From Medicago truncatula (taxonomy: Eukaryota > Streptophyta > Magnoliopsida > Fabales > Fabaceae), in NCBI RefSeq assembly GCF_003473485.1, contig NC_053048.1:40172755-40236754 (forward strand): a DNA stretch of 64,000 nucleotides, given 5' to 3'. Numbering within the stretch: the first letter of the stretch is position 1; each line of letters opens with the position of its first letter. The notes beneath the pieces were generated by a model. The model was not told the origin of the DNA. It ran no database searches and was given only the letters and a program-made list of their open reading frames with translations. This document shows positions 10,933 to 23,706 of this stretch, piece by piece. Made by a program: the position numbers and the translations under genes.

Positions 10933-12190
10933 TCAGATAGAAAAATTGTTTTACTTTTGCTTGAGCAACAAAGAGTACTTGCTTAGAGGCTGTCGCATAT
11001 TGGAAAAGATCACCAAAATCTTCTATAGCAACCAGATAACTCAAAGATATCTGAAATCCAAGAAGCTACTGGTTTGAGAAAGATGTTGAAGAAGTTTGAT
11101 AAGCGGTTCGGCTATACATTCACCGACTATCATGTCAAGACACACGCAAATCATCTTTACTCTCATGTAAGACAGGTTTGTGATAATGTTTCTAACCCTG
11201 ACTATATCATGTTTAATGTTACAATACTAATGTTACAAAATATAAGATAATATTTTTGTAATAGATTCCTTTTATGTAATCTTTGTTGTGGGAGTCTTGT
11301 CTCATAATCTTGCATGCCTTCATGATTTACAGAAATGTCAAGGAAGCTACATTTCTATATATAACCAACCTTCTTATGCTCATCAAGTTAGTTCTTGATC
11401 CATTATTTACATGATACTTTTAATCTTTACTAGCTCTCTAATCATTCTTGTGTTTGATCTAATGCTAATTTGAGTATTCCTGCCTTTTAATGGTTGACAC
11501 AAAAAAATTCGACAAATAATTGAATGGTTAACACAATTAAATTATGTGTTATGGTTAATTACGTTTAATGGATGGTTAATGAATATATAAAGGTGTCGCA
11601 ACTCATTTATCATCAATTGCACGTAATTAACTACAATTTTGAGCACTATTAACCATAATTGTAATTTAGCTTAATTTTTTTTTACTTTTGGTTCACTCAT
11701 GAGACAAACCTAAGGTATTCTTCCAACACTTGATGAGGATCTCCTTATGTCTTTTACTTGAAGGATCAAATTCTTGAATTTCCTTCGGTTTTTGGGGAGA
11801 CATGCATGCTTTTATTTTGCTACAAGAGGAGATATCACCATCTCCATCTAAAGAAAACATTGTTGATGAAATATATCATTTCATGTCACTTCTTTTGAAC
11901 TTGGCAAGCACATTTTTGTATATGGTCGCTACTTACATCATTGTACCTATGACCGGAAACTACTCATTGAACCTTGGAGCTGCTGCAAGTGTTTGTGGTG
12001 TTGTCGTCGGATCAATGGCTATTGCACAAGTTTTTGCTTCTGTTTATTTCAGTATGTGGTCGAACCGATCGTGTCTAAGACTTATCATATTCAGTGTTAT
12101 TGTTCATCTAATTGTAAACATCAAGTATGCAATGGCCTATCATCTCAACTCAGTAGTAGTTCTTCTTATGGGACGCCTTTTCTGCGAGTA
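10933..12190 (+). pseudogene. SPX-MFS transporter (PHT5/VPT-like) gene fragment B
   Basis: The 5' part (about 10940-11175) encodes a decayed SPX domain end, with [19 protein letters not shown] clearly readable and a donor-like CAG/GTTTGT after it. A second block at 11285-11395 reads as the SPX-MFS linker. A third, at 11802-12188, is an open frame of 129 codons holding the first transmembrane helices ([31 protein letters not shown]) and ending at a GT donor. All downstream MFS exons are absent and frames are interrupted between blocks. The intact family members are vacuolar-membrane phosphate transporters controlled by inositol pyrophosphate binding to SPX. This copy is non-functional. Confidence 0.8.
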
Positions 12191-12399
12191 AGTAAAATAC
12201 ACATAATACTCTCAAGTATCATACTTTCAATAAAAATTTCATGACATGACTATGATGTTTTTATTTTTATCTTCTTAGTAAAACAAATATGGTATGTACG
12301 CACGTATTCAGAAATGTGTTTATGAATTACTTTGCAACAAATTACATGTTTGAACTTTACAATTAGGTTACAGTTAGCATGACATTGTGGAAGAGATAC

Positions 12400-13110
12400 A
12401 ACACATGTTCATGAAGGTGAGAAAAAACACAAGACGGAGGGTTGAATTGTGTTGGCTTTTTCTTCTTTTTCTCCTAACTGAAAACACAGATCAGAAGCGG
12501 ATAGAGTTATACTTTTGAATAGATGTTCAGAACTAATTGTAGTGGATAAAAACAGAGCGAGAGAAGAAAGACACAAGCAATTTATACAGGTTCCTTCCAC
12601 AAACCGGAAGTCAGTCATGTCCCTCTTGCACTTCCAAGGAGAGTTCACTATGTAATATCTGATTACAATTGCTCACTACTAAACTTAGTAAGAGACTTCA
12701 AATGCTCAAGCACAACTGCAAGAGACTTCCTATGCTCCTGAACACAATCAAGAGACTTCTATTGCTCAAGCACAATTGCAAGAGACTTCTCAATTCAAAC
12801 AGAATTATAAGAAAAATGTTTGAGGTTGAACACTTATATACAATCAGTGGTGTTCACAATACAAATCAGATACAGACTCTAAAGACACTAGAATTTCTAA
12901 GATATAAGCTTTGATAAGAAATTCTAAGTGAACTTTGAATGCAGAACAATTTCAGTAGAGTTTCAGCTCAGTAGAGTTGCAGCCATTAAAACTCTTTCGG
13001 AGAGTTTGCCGTCCATTTGGGTCCCACAAGATCCGATAGATTAGTCTTAGTTGCGTATGGAGGATATCTGGTTTATGCAAAAAAAAAAAAAAAAAAAAAA
13101 AGAGATTGTT
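12400..13110. repeat. Repeat-like segment with internal short tandem repeats and a poly-A run
   Basis: Between about 12685 and 12800 the unit AGAGACTTC-N-ATGCTC recurs three to four times with roughly 33-38 bp spacing. The segment ends in a 22-base poly-A run at 13080-13101, preceded by GGTTTATGC. This looks like a dispersed non-coding repeat ending in a retroposon-style tail; the family is not recognised. Confidence 0.4.
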
Positions 13111-14735
13111 AATAAAAGAAAGCTAATAAAAGAAAACACATTGCTCATATTATAACACGTAATTTTTGGTGGTGATATAACCCGTCATTTGTTAAATAAA
13201 TTATTAATATATACCTAAAATATGAATTTAAATAGGGTCTCGCGAATGAACAGTGAGATTGTACCCTTCAGGTTAATCCGTCATTGGATCAGATATCGAA
13301 TTTAAAAATAAAAACTACTTAGAATATAAATAAAATAAATCTTAGTTATCTTTATTGGAAAAATTATCAAAAATGAATGGTCAGAATGAAAATAATGAGA
13401 ACATGTAGGCAAACAAAATTATTTCCTTATAAATATATGCAAACAAAATTATTTCCTTGTAAATATATGAAATTGATTAAAATAAATAACTTAATCAAAT
13501 AATCATCTAGAATTTCCTCTACCAATTTAATATTTACAAAATGAATGAATTACCAATTAAATTTGACAAAATCTATGCTAATGAAATATAATTTAAAATG
13601 AAATTTAATGAATGAGAAACGAATAAATAGTTTGAAAAAAAGGATAAAACTCGTGTGAATTTCATTATATGTTTTTCATATGATTCTTAGGTAAAAATAC
13701 ATTTTTAATGAGTAGTTTATTTCGGAACCATACGAAAAACATCTAAGAAAATGCACCAAGTTTTTTGATAGAATTAAATAAGGATAAAACTTAGGTGCAT
13801 TTTCTTAAATACTTTTCGTGTGGTACTTTATATAAAATACTCACAACTACCTATGATTTTTCCAATCCACAATTTTTTCAACATTTGTTATAACCACAAA
13901 AAATGAATTTTAATTATGTGAGGAACCATACGAAAAACATGTAAGGAAAATGGACCGAAGTTTTGTCCTTATAATTAAGGATATTTTTTGAATGACAAAT
14001 ATCAACAATTAGTTGTTAAAAAAGGACACAAAGTATATAAATGAATAAAAAAAAATCAAATGAATATAATATAATAGTAGACTTATGAAGGGGAAAAATA
14101 ATAGTAATAGTAGCAGTAAATAGGGATGCAAAAAAAATATATATGCATGATATTCATAGATAAAATCGACCATTGACACACAGTGAATAGCTTAACATGT
14201 ACACAGAGATAAAATAAATTAATATTTCAAGTAATTTAAGTTAATGGATACATATGTAGAAGTATTGGTATCTCTAGACACAATTTATAATGATAATTAA
14301 GACGTGTAATTGTGTAGAGATATTTATACTATATAAAACATTGGTTTTTCACTTAAAAAATTGTTAATGTATTAGTATAGTACATGTCCATAATAATCAA
14401 ATTATACATTTAAATAATATTTTTAGAAAATATAAAAAATAAACTTATTGGATCCAATTATTTTGTAGTTAAATTTAAATCTAAATATGTTGCTAAAAAT
14501 TAAAATGATAAACAATTAAACCCTATTTAAAAATTAGAATACAAAGAAACTCTTTTGAAATTTGGACGTGACTGAAATTTGGTGCATTTTGTTGAGATAT
14601 TAATTTTTGATAGATAAAAAGAATAAGTTAATTTTACAAAATTAAAAAATTACATAAATTAACATGGAAGTGGTCACGTGCATGAAAAAATAAAATATAA
14701 TTTTTAAACATTTCAATAAAATATTTAGATGTCAC
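13110..14735. repeat. AT-rich spacer with inverted and direct copies of a 30-bp motif
   Basis: The motif beginning GGAACCATACGAAAAACAT occurs at about 13724 and 13921 in direct orientation. A complementary version (GGTGCATTTTCTTAAATACT) lies at 13795-13828. This looks like fold-back MITE debris. No gene is supported. Confidence 0.45.
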
Positions 14736-14738
14736 ATT

Positions 14739-14921
14739 GTGACAACTAGGGTACCCATGGAAGAATGGTGGGTAATTTACCCCAACCAATACACATTAGC
14801 CACATAAGCACATTTTTAAGTGGTATCCATGAACTATCTTGACCCCACCAACAAATTGCTCATTTTCATTGGTTGGTGGGTAAATTACCCATCATTCTTC
14901 AAAGGTAATCTAGAAAAAACC
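14739..14921. mobile_element. Mutator-like MITE, second copy, inverted relative to 2724-2907
   Basis: The sequence is the reverse complement of the 2724-2907 element, running from GTGACAACTAGGG to TAGAAAAAACC, with the GAATGGTGGGTAATTTACC core at both ends. Instead of a clean 9-bp duplication, a longer direct repeat (ATTTAGATGTCACAT) lies at about 14724-14738 and just past the right end. Exact borders are therefore less certain than for the other copies. Confidence 0.72.
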
Positions 14922-14953
14922 TAAAACATTTAGATGTCACATGTATAATATAA

Positions 14954-15004
14954 CATAAAGCTTAACCGAAAATTGATCAATTGATGATTCGGTTAAGCTT
15001 TATG
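14954..15004. repeat. Perfect 17-bp inverted repeat (hairpin)
   Basis: Arms CATAAAGCTTAACCGAA (14954-14970) and its exact complement (14988-15004) enclose a 17-base spacer that is itself partly palindromic (TTGATCAA). It lies in the non-coding spacer before phytocyanin 3. Confidence 0.75.
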
Positions 15005-15649
15005 CATTCGATTAATAGAAAATAATTTCTTTGACCACTTCAGTTTGCTTCATCAGAAAATTAGATAATATATGAGGTAAGACTCCAGTTTCAATGAATG
15101 AAATTCAAAATTATATACCTACACTACGGGGAGATTATCATCACTACTAAATCATATGACATGTTTGCGTACGAAATTTGACGAATGCACATGTTTTTTT
15201 TATATATGTACATGAAGTAAAAATAACAATAAAAAACTCACAAAATTATGAGGTTTTAGTTTCGAATTTGAATGAAAAGATCCAATCTAACAATATCGTC
15301 GTTTGTCAGGTTGAATTGGGTCTTACGAACAATATGATTGTGGATCTCAATTGAGTCGCTTTCTCTTGGGTCTTATACAACAATATGGATTAAGTTGAAC
15401 TAAGAAGCAAGCAAACATTTTGTATAATAAATTATTAATGAAAGTTAGAGTTACAATCTGATTTGAAAGAACTCATGCACAAACCAAAACATAACAGGAT
15501 ATAAAATTGAGGACCAAATTACAATGACATTAACATAAATAACCATATAATTCATAATTCAAAAAATTCAAATAAATATGGCAATGTATCTTGCCAAAAG
15601 ATTAACACAAATACTTGTATTAATAACAATATAAAGCTTCCTAAGTCTC

Positions 15650-16300
15650 TCATGCAAAGATGACTGCAATTGCAACCATGATTGCCATGACAACTCCAAA
15701 CAGAGATGAAACAACAGAGTGAGCATCAGAAGAAGGTGGTGGAGAAGGAGCAGGTGCACCTTCGGCTAGAACAGTGATGACCAACTTCATTTGACGAGCC
15801 GAACAGTGATCAGCAACTCCACAAACATACCACTTTCTTCCTTCTGTTTTTAGTTGAATGATATCCTTTCCTGTAGAAAGTGCTTCATTTTTTGGTGGAA
15901 AAGTGCAGCTTTGAAAGAGTGTGCCATTTACTTTGAAAACATTGTGCCTTGCCGGATCATAGTTGAAAACTAAAAAGAAGAAGATGAAACAAAATTAGTT
16001 CATATTAGATTAATACATGTTCATCTAAACAAAAGTTAATTATAATCATAATATGCACTAACTAGTTATGCAGTTGATTATAAACTAAATAAACTTGAAA
16101 CCAAATGAAAATTTGTTTTTTCCCTTTTACATACCTAAGTTGTCTCCAACACGGAAAACTTTGTCTTGAGCCCATTGAGTGTAATCAAAATCAACGGTCC
16201 AACCCTTGTCATCACCAACAATGTGATCAGTTGCAATTGCAACTGATGAAAGTAAAACCATGGAAATGGAAAGGATCAAAACTACACGAGAAGAAGCCAT
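15650..16300 (-). CDS. Phytocyanin 3 (stellacyanin/uclacyanin-like, GPI-anchored blue copper protein)
   Basis: Two exons: 16300-16135 and 15969-15650, giving 161 aa. Signal peptide (1-23), cupredoxin domain with His64, Cys105, His110 and Gln115, disulfide pair Cys77-Cys111, proline-rich spacer and GPI-type tail are all in frame. It is nearly identical in protein, intron and both flanks to phytocyanin 1. The similarity runs on upstream to about 16980, where the end of the block is locally repeated. Unlike units 1 and 2, no transporter fragment follows it. Confidence 0.92.
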
Positions 16301-16469
16301 TTGATCAAAATTTGATTTTGGAAAATATTTCTCTCTAAATGTAGAAATTAACTTTAAAAAAATGAGTGTCAAAATTTTATTTCCTAGAATAAAATCTCAA
16401 TCAAAGGAATAGCAAGTTAGCAAATGTAATTGTTTTGATTTGATTTGATGAATTGTGCATATCAACTTA

Positions 16470-16791
16470 GGCTATATATAGTTGTCATGTGTGGGTGTAT
16501 TGATTTTATCGTCACAACAATAATAGAATATTTGTTTGCTATTATAAACGGCTACCGGATTTGGTCGGCTTTTTACTAAGACGAGGTTGAATTTCCACAA
16601 CTTATTATTTTTTTTTTTACCTTTTTGGAATACACTTATATTATTTTATATTAATGTAAAGAAACTTTCTATCACTTGAACAAAAAGAAAGTTTTCTTTT
16701 GTTTTTATTTAACCACGTGGACATACTTGTTTTTATTTGGCAGTAAACAAGTATGCAATATAGTGTGGACCGTGTCAAAGGGAAATAGAAA
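16470..16791 (-). promoter_or_regulatory. Upstream region of phytocyanin 3: DRE/CRT core, G-box, conserved distal block
   Basis: A TATATA run lies near 16471-16480, the DRE/CRT core GCCGAC at 16564-16569, a G-box CACGTG at 16714-16719 and the 18-bp distal block at 16774-16791. It has no MITE at the position occupied in copy 1, so it serves as the empty-site reference. Confidence 0.55.
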
Positions 16792-16989
16792 CAGTATATA
16801 TAGTTCCTCTTCCGGGCTTCGTTATAATTGAGTTGTCTCCATGCAGAAAGTTTACACATAAATAATGTTTGTTTCTTACGAGTTTCTTTATTTGGAAAAT
16901 TAGAGATGTAATCGAGTATTGACACTTGGAGTACAAATACTTGAGGAGTCTCGAATATATCAAGTTCTCAAGCTTAAATTAGAGATGTA

Positions 16990-19050
16990 ATCGAGTATTG
17001 ACCTTGTTTTGGCTCCCTAAGTGAATTTTCTTGCCTTGCTTTCCTTAAACACTCTGACTTATCTCTTTCCTTGCTCGCATATATGCTCACTCGTTAATTG
17101 ATACCCCAAGTCATCTTTGATCTTTTAAACCTACAAATGTAATGGAAATAGGTCATGGTAGCTACAATGCTACTCAAAACCTAATTATCTAATATTTATA
17201 ACGAACTAGAGGAATTTCATGAAATTTCTTTCAAACCAAATTTAATGGAGTTTAGAAAATTTGGCACGTATCAATTACCTTAGAAGTTATGATGTTTAAT
17301 GTTTGTATAACTAAGGAGTAAGTGTAAAAGATATATTAAAGATGGGAGCACAAGATCTACTATAATCGCAACATTTCAAATAGATTAACCAACTCTTAAG
17401 CAACGCATTGAGTTAGAATACCAATCAAAGAAGCGGTATTGTATCCTTCTATAGCTCCTTAAAAACACATCTCCCTCTCTCATACTAAGCAATGTGGAAT
17501 TTTTTGTTTGGTATACTTTTTAAAGGATAAAAGAAAGAAAAAAATAGGACATATATACTCATATCTTGTTTGCTACACTTGTATTTTATTATTTGAATTC
17601 ATTTTTATTTATTTGTTATAGACGATATTTTTATTGAAAGTCGAGGGCAAATATTGGAAAGAGAAAAAGTCATCCTAAAAAAAATCAAAACATGCTATTT
17701 TCTTTAAACAGTATAGATATAGATAAATTAAAACTATATATACATTAGTGGCTTGTAACAAAGTCTTCCCTAAAAAAAATGTAAAAACTCAACAAACAAT
17801 TATTTTTTTAACGACAACAATAATATAACAAATGTACCAAAATTCTTATTTTTTTAGTAACAATATAAACATAACAATACTCACAAATCTATATATATAT
17901 AGGCTCCTTCTACTGTACACCCATATATTTGTATGTATCAATACTCCAAACTAAAATGGTCAATAGTTTTTTGACAGCATGGAACAAGTAAGTTTGATTG
18001 GATTATAGAATTAGCACCACCAAACTTGTGAGTTTTACACTTTGGGGCTTTTATTTTATGATATAATTAATTTTACTTTGATTTAACATAAAACAAGTTT
18101 AAATTGTTACTTCTTCTTCTTCATGGCAGTTCTTCTTCTTAATCTCTTTCATTGCAACCCTTGCTTGTATGTGGGAAACTACAAGAACTAATTTGACAGA
18201 TTTTAATTGAACTTTGCTGTTATTTTTTATAGCAAAAAAGGGGATAGCTATCAAAAACACTCACCGCACTACAAAAAAGGGGAACAACAAGAAAAACAAC
18301 ACAAAACAAGATAGATTGATAGCTAATTAGAAGTAATAGGTAATTGGATTGATAAGAAAGATGACCTCTTTAGCAAAGGATTATGGATTATGTTTATGAA
18401 ACAACATTCCAAACATCAAGTATAAGAAAAAACATAAAATTGTACCAGTAAAATACAAGAAAAAAAGGTCACGTATAAGAAAGCCATGCCATCAATTTTT
18501 TCAATTAAAATTCAGTAAGCAAAATTAATGGTGAGAAAGAAACGAAGGAACAGTACATAGATTATGTTTTTGTTCTGTTTCCGGAAAGAAAAAGAGAAGA
18601 TTACGTTTGAGAAGATGAATGTTGGAGAGAAAATTGCGATGACCGTTAATGATTTGGTTTTGTTTTGATTAAAAGAATTAATTAATTAATTTTCTAAAAT
18701 AGTAATTTGTACAATTTTTGGGGGTTAAATTGAATAGAAAAGTGTACCAAAACTCTTTCCCTCAAGTCAATCCTTAATAATGTTGGCATTGATCATTTAA
18801 TTGAAATGGTTATTATTGGTTAAATATTTGAGAGTACCAAAACACTCAATTTTGTTTAAAGTACCATAAAAATTGCCATATATATACCCTAGTCGAATAA
18901 CAAAATTCATCAAATCAAAACAATAACATTTTCGAAGCATTTGCTAGCTAGCAATTCTTTTCATTGAGATTCATTCTAGGAACATTTTCCCCGACACATA
19001 TTTTACATTTAATTTCCATACTTAGGAGAGAAATATATTTCAAACCTAAA
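16990..19050. other. AT-rich intergenic DNA, no gene seen
   Basis: No long open frames or paired splice sites were found. Many A/T homopolymers occur. The region separates phytocyanin 3 from the inverted pseudogene. Confidence 0.45.
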
Positions 19051-19060
19051 TTTTGATCAA

Positions 19061-19865
19061 ATGGGCTTCTCGTGTGTTCTTGATCCTAGCTATTTCAATG
19101 GTTTTATTTTCCTCAGTTGCAATGGCTACTGACACTACTAAAAAAACAAAAATTAATAAGGGATACTTAGTGAGGGAAAACATGAAATTCCTCTCTAATT
19201 CCGTCACTAAATTTTACGACCAAAGAATTTGTGAGGAATTTCATTTTTTGGTCACTAATTTCCCTCGCTAATTTTGTTTTTTCTAGTAGTGTGATCATAT
19301 TGTGGGTGATGACAATGGCTGGACTATTAACTTCAATTACACTCAATGGGCGTAAGACAAAGTTTTTCGTGTTGGTGACAATCTTGGTATGTAAAAGGAT
19401 AATACGATTTTCCATTTGGTTTAAAGTTTATTTAGTTCATACTCGATTACTAAATTCATTATTGTATATCATAATTTTAACTTTTATAGATGAACTGGTA
19501 TTAATCTAATACGAACTAATTACGTTTTATCTTCTTTATTTTTAGTTTTCAACTATGACCCTTCAAGACACAATGTTTTCAAAGTGAACGGCACATTCTT
19601 TCAGAGATGCACTTTTCCACCACAAAACGAAGCACTTTCTACCGGAAAGGATATTATTCCCCTAAAGACTGAAGAAACAAAGTGGTATGTTTGTGGCATA
19701 GCTGATAACTGTTCTGCTCGTCACATGAAGTTCATCATCACTGTTCTAGCAGAAAGTGCCCCTGCTCCTTCTCTTCCACCTTCTTCTGATGCTCATTCTG
19801 TTGTTTCATCTGTGTTTGGAGTTGTCATGGCAACCATGGTTGCAATTGCAGTCATCTTTGCATGA
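19061..19865 (+). pseudogene. Phytocyanin 4, inverted and disrupted
   Basis: This is the same two-exon plan as its neighbours but on the plus strand: exon 1 19061-19386 (with an insertion), intron, exon 2 19546-19865. The ATG at 19061 is out of frame with the signal-peptide codons. A 159-bp CACTA MITE interrupts exon 1. Where the other copies have CAA, this one has TAA just before the conserved DKVFRVGDN stretch. Exon 2 is intact in length (320 bp) and frame, but the copper-ligand His of the CGVADHC motif is Asn (CGIADNC). The exon-2 frame would still give the C-terminal half and GPI-type tail. A functional blue copper protein is very unlikely. Confidence 0.88.
19133..19291. mobile_element. 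CACTA-type MITE, 159 bp, 3-bp target duplication
   Basis: Termini are CACTACTAAAAAAACAAAAA on the left and, read on the minus strand, CACTACTAGAAAAAACAAAA on the right. The flanking TGA at 19130-19132 and 19292-19294 is the 3-bp duplication typical of the En/Spm (CACTA) superfamily. Removing the element and one TGA restores the exon sequence found in the sister genes. Subterminal inverted stretches (TGAGGGAAA versus TTTCCCTC) are present. Confidence 0.9.
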
Positions 19866-20034
19866 CTTAGGAAGCTTTATATTGTTTTTAATACAAGAGT
19901 TTGTGTTAACCTCTTGGCAATTTTTTTAATTAATGATGTTTCTTTATTTTAATGATATTGTAATTAGATCTTCAATTTTATATTTCCTTATGCTTTAACT
20001 TGTTCTTGATTTTTTTTATTTGAAATTTTTGCAT

Positions 20035-20225
20035 CTGTCACAAGAATTGTACTTCAAAAAGGTCCTTGACAGGTTTGGAATGTTAAATTTTAAACTTGTA
20101 GCAACACTTATATCTCAGCAATTCAAGTTAGGTGTAAACAAGTATGCAATATTGAGACCTTATAGCCGTAATTTCTAAGATTGTTTATGAATCAAGAGAA
20201 TGAAATAATTCAAGAGAACAACTAT
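20035..20225 (+). mobile_element. Small Ty1/copia remnant (fossil)
   Basis: A short stretch resembles the copia reverse-transcriptase end. It is followed by about 30 bp that match, in opposite orientation, the LTR-like end of the remnant at 6210-7250. It is old and broken. Confidence 0.5.
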
Positions 20226-20229
20226 AAAC

Positions 20230-20706
20230 TTATCATTATTCTGATTGGGAACTTTCACATTATAAACTTGGAGGTTTCTATATTAATATGTATGATTTCC
20301 CCTTGTGGTGTAAACCATTACTACCTCTTTTGAACTATAACTATCAGTGAAACAATGTGAAAAATTCTTTGCGATGTTTTAGCTTCAAGTTAAGTGTATC
20401 GTAGAGTATGATAGTTCTGAAAGCAAAAAACATTTAAATTTTTAGTTTTAATCAAAATCAAAATTTCATAAAAAAAAAAAAAAAACAACACATTTTCAAA
20501 CGTTAGTGCAATAAAAACGTGTCCATCTTTTCGCTAGTTATGAAGAGAATATGGGATTTTGTGTTGCCTTTTTTGTTATTCCAACTATATCCTTAAACAA
20601 ATTTTTTCTATAATAATGTTATATTGTTGTTGTCATTTAGAAAGATAAATATGGTTTGTTACATTTGAAATTCATAAATATTTATATTTATAATTTTAAT
20701 TTATGT

Positions 20707-20750
<44 letters not shown>

Positions 20751-22340
20751 CGTTTAAAATTTACATGCAAAATTTTCTATAAATTATCGTTGATAATCTA
20801 CACACATCAATAAAAAATTAACAAAAACAAAAAGAATTTTATATTATATTAAAAATTAATTTATTAAAACTAGATTTTTTTTATTTGAAGTAAGAAATTA
20901 AAATATTTAAAAGTAAAGTTATCATTAAAAATTACAAAAATATGAACATTTATATATATTTTGAACAAATAACTTGATCAGGTAAAATATGGTTATTGTG
21001 TTCGTTATCATGTTCCGCTGTAAATGGATTGGGAAGGGCTAATTTTGCCTAGATATGGAAACCAAGCCTTGTAGAGGACTCTTGATTTGGTTATAGTTTA
21101 AAAAAAGTCTAATGTTGCTTTGGATGAGATTAAAATAGTCAAAATAAGTTACCTCTAAAAAAATTGAGCATATTTTGCTCCCTCAAATATTTTTCATCAC
21201 AATTTGGTTTGTAAGTCAACTCACACGCATCCTTCATATTTTTAAATAAATTTTTATAGAGATGTTTAAAAACATTATAAAAATTTCTCCTAACAAATTT
21301 AAAATTTTAATTTAACAAAAATATTTTTAAGCGTTAAAAGCTTAAAAATTTATATGTAATTTATCCCTTGTTAAAAAATTAAAATTTTAGATGACACTTT
21401 TATAATATACGAAACATAAGTTTATAATGTAATTCAAAATCTCAAAGAATACACATGCGTTTACTAAAAGCGGGACCAAAAGTCATGATGAAACTATATA
21501 TATGTGCTCTTAGGATACACGTTAACATGACCCTAACTATAATCCCCGTTATAGTTGCCAAATCGTGAAAAAATGAAGAAAAAAAAAGGTTGGGTAAATT
21601 TCTAAAATATAAAAATGAACAAAAATGGGTTGAGAGAAGGCAATAAGCAACAACAATAGACAATAAAAAAAACAATGAGAGAATGATGTCAATCATCAAA
21701 TCTACGTTGAGTAATGGAACGATTAAAAAAAAAATTAGATGGTACCTTGAAGAGAATAGTGAAATTCAAAATCCAAATAGCAAACACTTGATGAACACCT
21801 CAAAGATCGTGGGTTTTAATAGAAGATCGTGGAGTGGGAATATTTTCTCAAGTGTTTGTGGTGTATTTTCTCAAGTGTTTGAGTGAACCAAAGTCCAGAA
21901 TGAGAGCACTTGATATGTATCTTTCTTTCTTTCTCAAGTGTTTGTGATGTATTTTCTCTTTTTGATATAGGGAATCGATTCTCTCACGTGAAATTCTCTC
22001 GTTATTAAGTTTAACTATTCATCGTACTCCATAAAACAATTCCACTTGTTATTAAAAAGCATGTCTTTAGTTTACCTGATAATTTACATAATTTATTTAT
22101 TAGAAAGAAGAAAAAAATTAATTAAAGTGTTTTTTTCTTCCACCATTAATCAAAATACTTGAATTTTGTTTTCCCAAAGTACAAAAAGAACAATAAAAGT
22201 GAGATACATCCTCGTTCATTAACAACACATTGTTTAAAACTCTTTTTGACCTACACTCATTTATCTTGATATATATCCTTCTAATATATTTTTTTATACA
22301 AAAAAATAATAATTTTTAGTTATTGAATAAGTTGTAGAAT
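20230..22340. repeat. AT-rich intergenic DNA with a (TA)n microsatellite
   Basis: A (TA)n run lies at 20711-20744. Near 21840-21955 the phrase TTTTCTCAAGTGTTTGTG(A/G)TGT repeats two to three times. No gene is supported. Confidence 0.45.
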
Positions 22341-22344
22341 CCGT

Positions 22345-22480
22345 CTCTATGAGCTTAGCTCAATTGGTATAATGAACATTTCATTATATATACGTGGATC
22401 TGGGTTCGAACCCCACACATCTTACTCATTCGTTAACTTAATTTCATATAACAATTTCGTTCTTTATCTTTTTTACGTCA
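22345..22480 (+). mobile_element. tRNA-derived SINE-like element
   Basis: A box-A-like TTAGCTCAATTGGT (about 22354-22367) and a box-B-like GGTTCGAACCC (22403-22413) are spaced as in a tRNA promoter. The region does not fold as a full tRNA and is followed by unrelated AT-rich sequence. This is the pattern of tRNA-derived legume SINEs. The 3' border is uncertain. Confidence 0.6.
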
Positions 22481-22499
22481 TTTTTTTTTTTGTCAGTTT

Positions 22500-23700
22500 A
22501 CATGAGTTTTCAAACATCAAATGTAAAATTCATATGAAAACATGAACGAATGATCGTATATTTGAGCACAAAGAGCTCAAATTGAAATATATAAAACAGC
22601 AGATTTGAATCTTGAAAATTCATATACAAATTGATCAAAATGACGTGAAAAAAAATATGTATATGGTAAAATTATTAACTGAAATTAAGTTAAAAGAGTT
22701 GAATAATTTTGTCACAAATTTTTTTTTTCAAGTCTTCGGAGACTAAGTCAAAATGGATGATTATCAAATGGCGCAGTAGTAAATTGCAAAGTGCAAAACA
22801 GGGCACCTCACAAATGAGTACGATAAAAAAAAAAAAAAAAAAAAAAATCAGGATATCTTCTGTGATCGAGAAAAGGTTCTTAACAAGTGAAGGAGGCTTC
22901 CACCCTTGCCACACCTATACTTGAGGTTCAACTGCGTGAACTCAAAGACATAGTCAGAATTTAAGTAGTTCCAAACTCCCTCTTCGTCAACCTAAATTTT
23001 AAAAGTTATACTAATCTTCTCAACAACAAAAAAAATCCTCACTCCACAATCAAGCATACATATGCAATATCACTTACAAACTATCAACGATTAATAAAGA
23101 GAATTGATAAACCTTTTAGGTCCTGCTACGTTTAGGATTGAAAAAGATGCAAAATCTAAATGACATTACCGGTCAAATCAAGTGCTGTTAACCAATTACG
23201 ATCTCCGAATTGACATATGCAATTTAGAAATTAAATCAGAATATCCATACAAAGTTTGTAAGTAAATTGAAAGAACATAGCATAAATTAATGATTGAAAA
23301 CAACTATAATCTATGATCAAAGCACATATATAGTTTTATAAAATGATTTAGCAAGATTCTCAAAAATTGGGTGGCTCGGTAGACTCCTCTAAGTTCTAAC
23401 ACAAATCGCATCATATTTTCAAACAGCAATCGAAGTCAAAAGAAAATATACATATGACAAGCCACATGGTCATGTCACACTTGGTTATGACATCGGGAAG
23501 GCATAAATGTCGTATTGTACTCCCATACCAGTCACCATAAAGTATAACCAGATACGAAAAAATATGGTGAAGGTAAATATTACAGTACTCTGTCTGGACA
23601 AGTTGCACTTGGCTAAAGAATAGTCCATTCCAAAATCATGCATCTCATTCAAGCAATGTTCTTCAGAATATAAATTAATCATAAATACAAAGAGATTATT
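22500..23700. other. Intergenic DNA downstream of the two-module gene
   Basis: A long A run lies at 22826-22847. No coding signal was found; part of it is probably the 3' UTR of the minus-strand gene that ends at 23707. Confidence 0.4.
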
Positions 23701-23706
23701 CCAAAA

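Noticed and set aside
22345-22430. Possible tRNA gene
   Set aside because: Box A and box B are present, but no acceptor-stem pairing or complete cloverleaf can be drawn; it fits a tRNA-derived SINE better.
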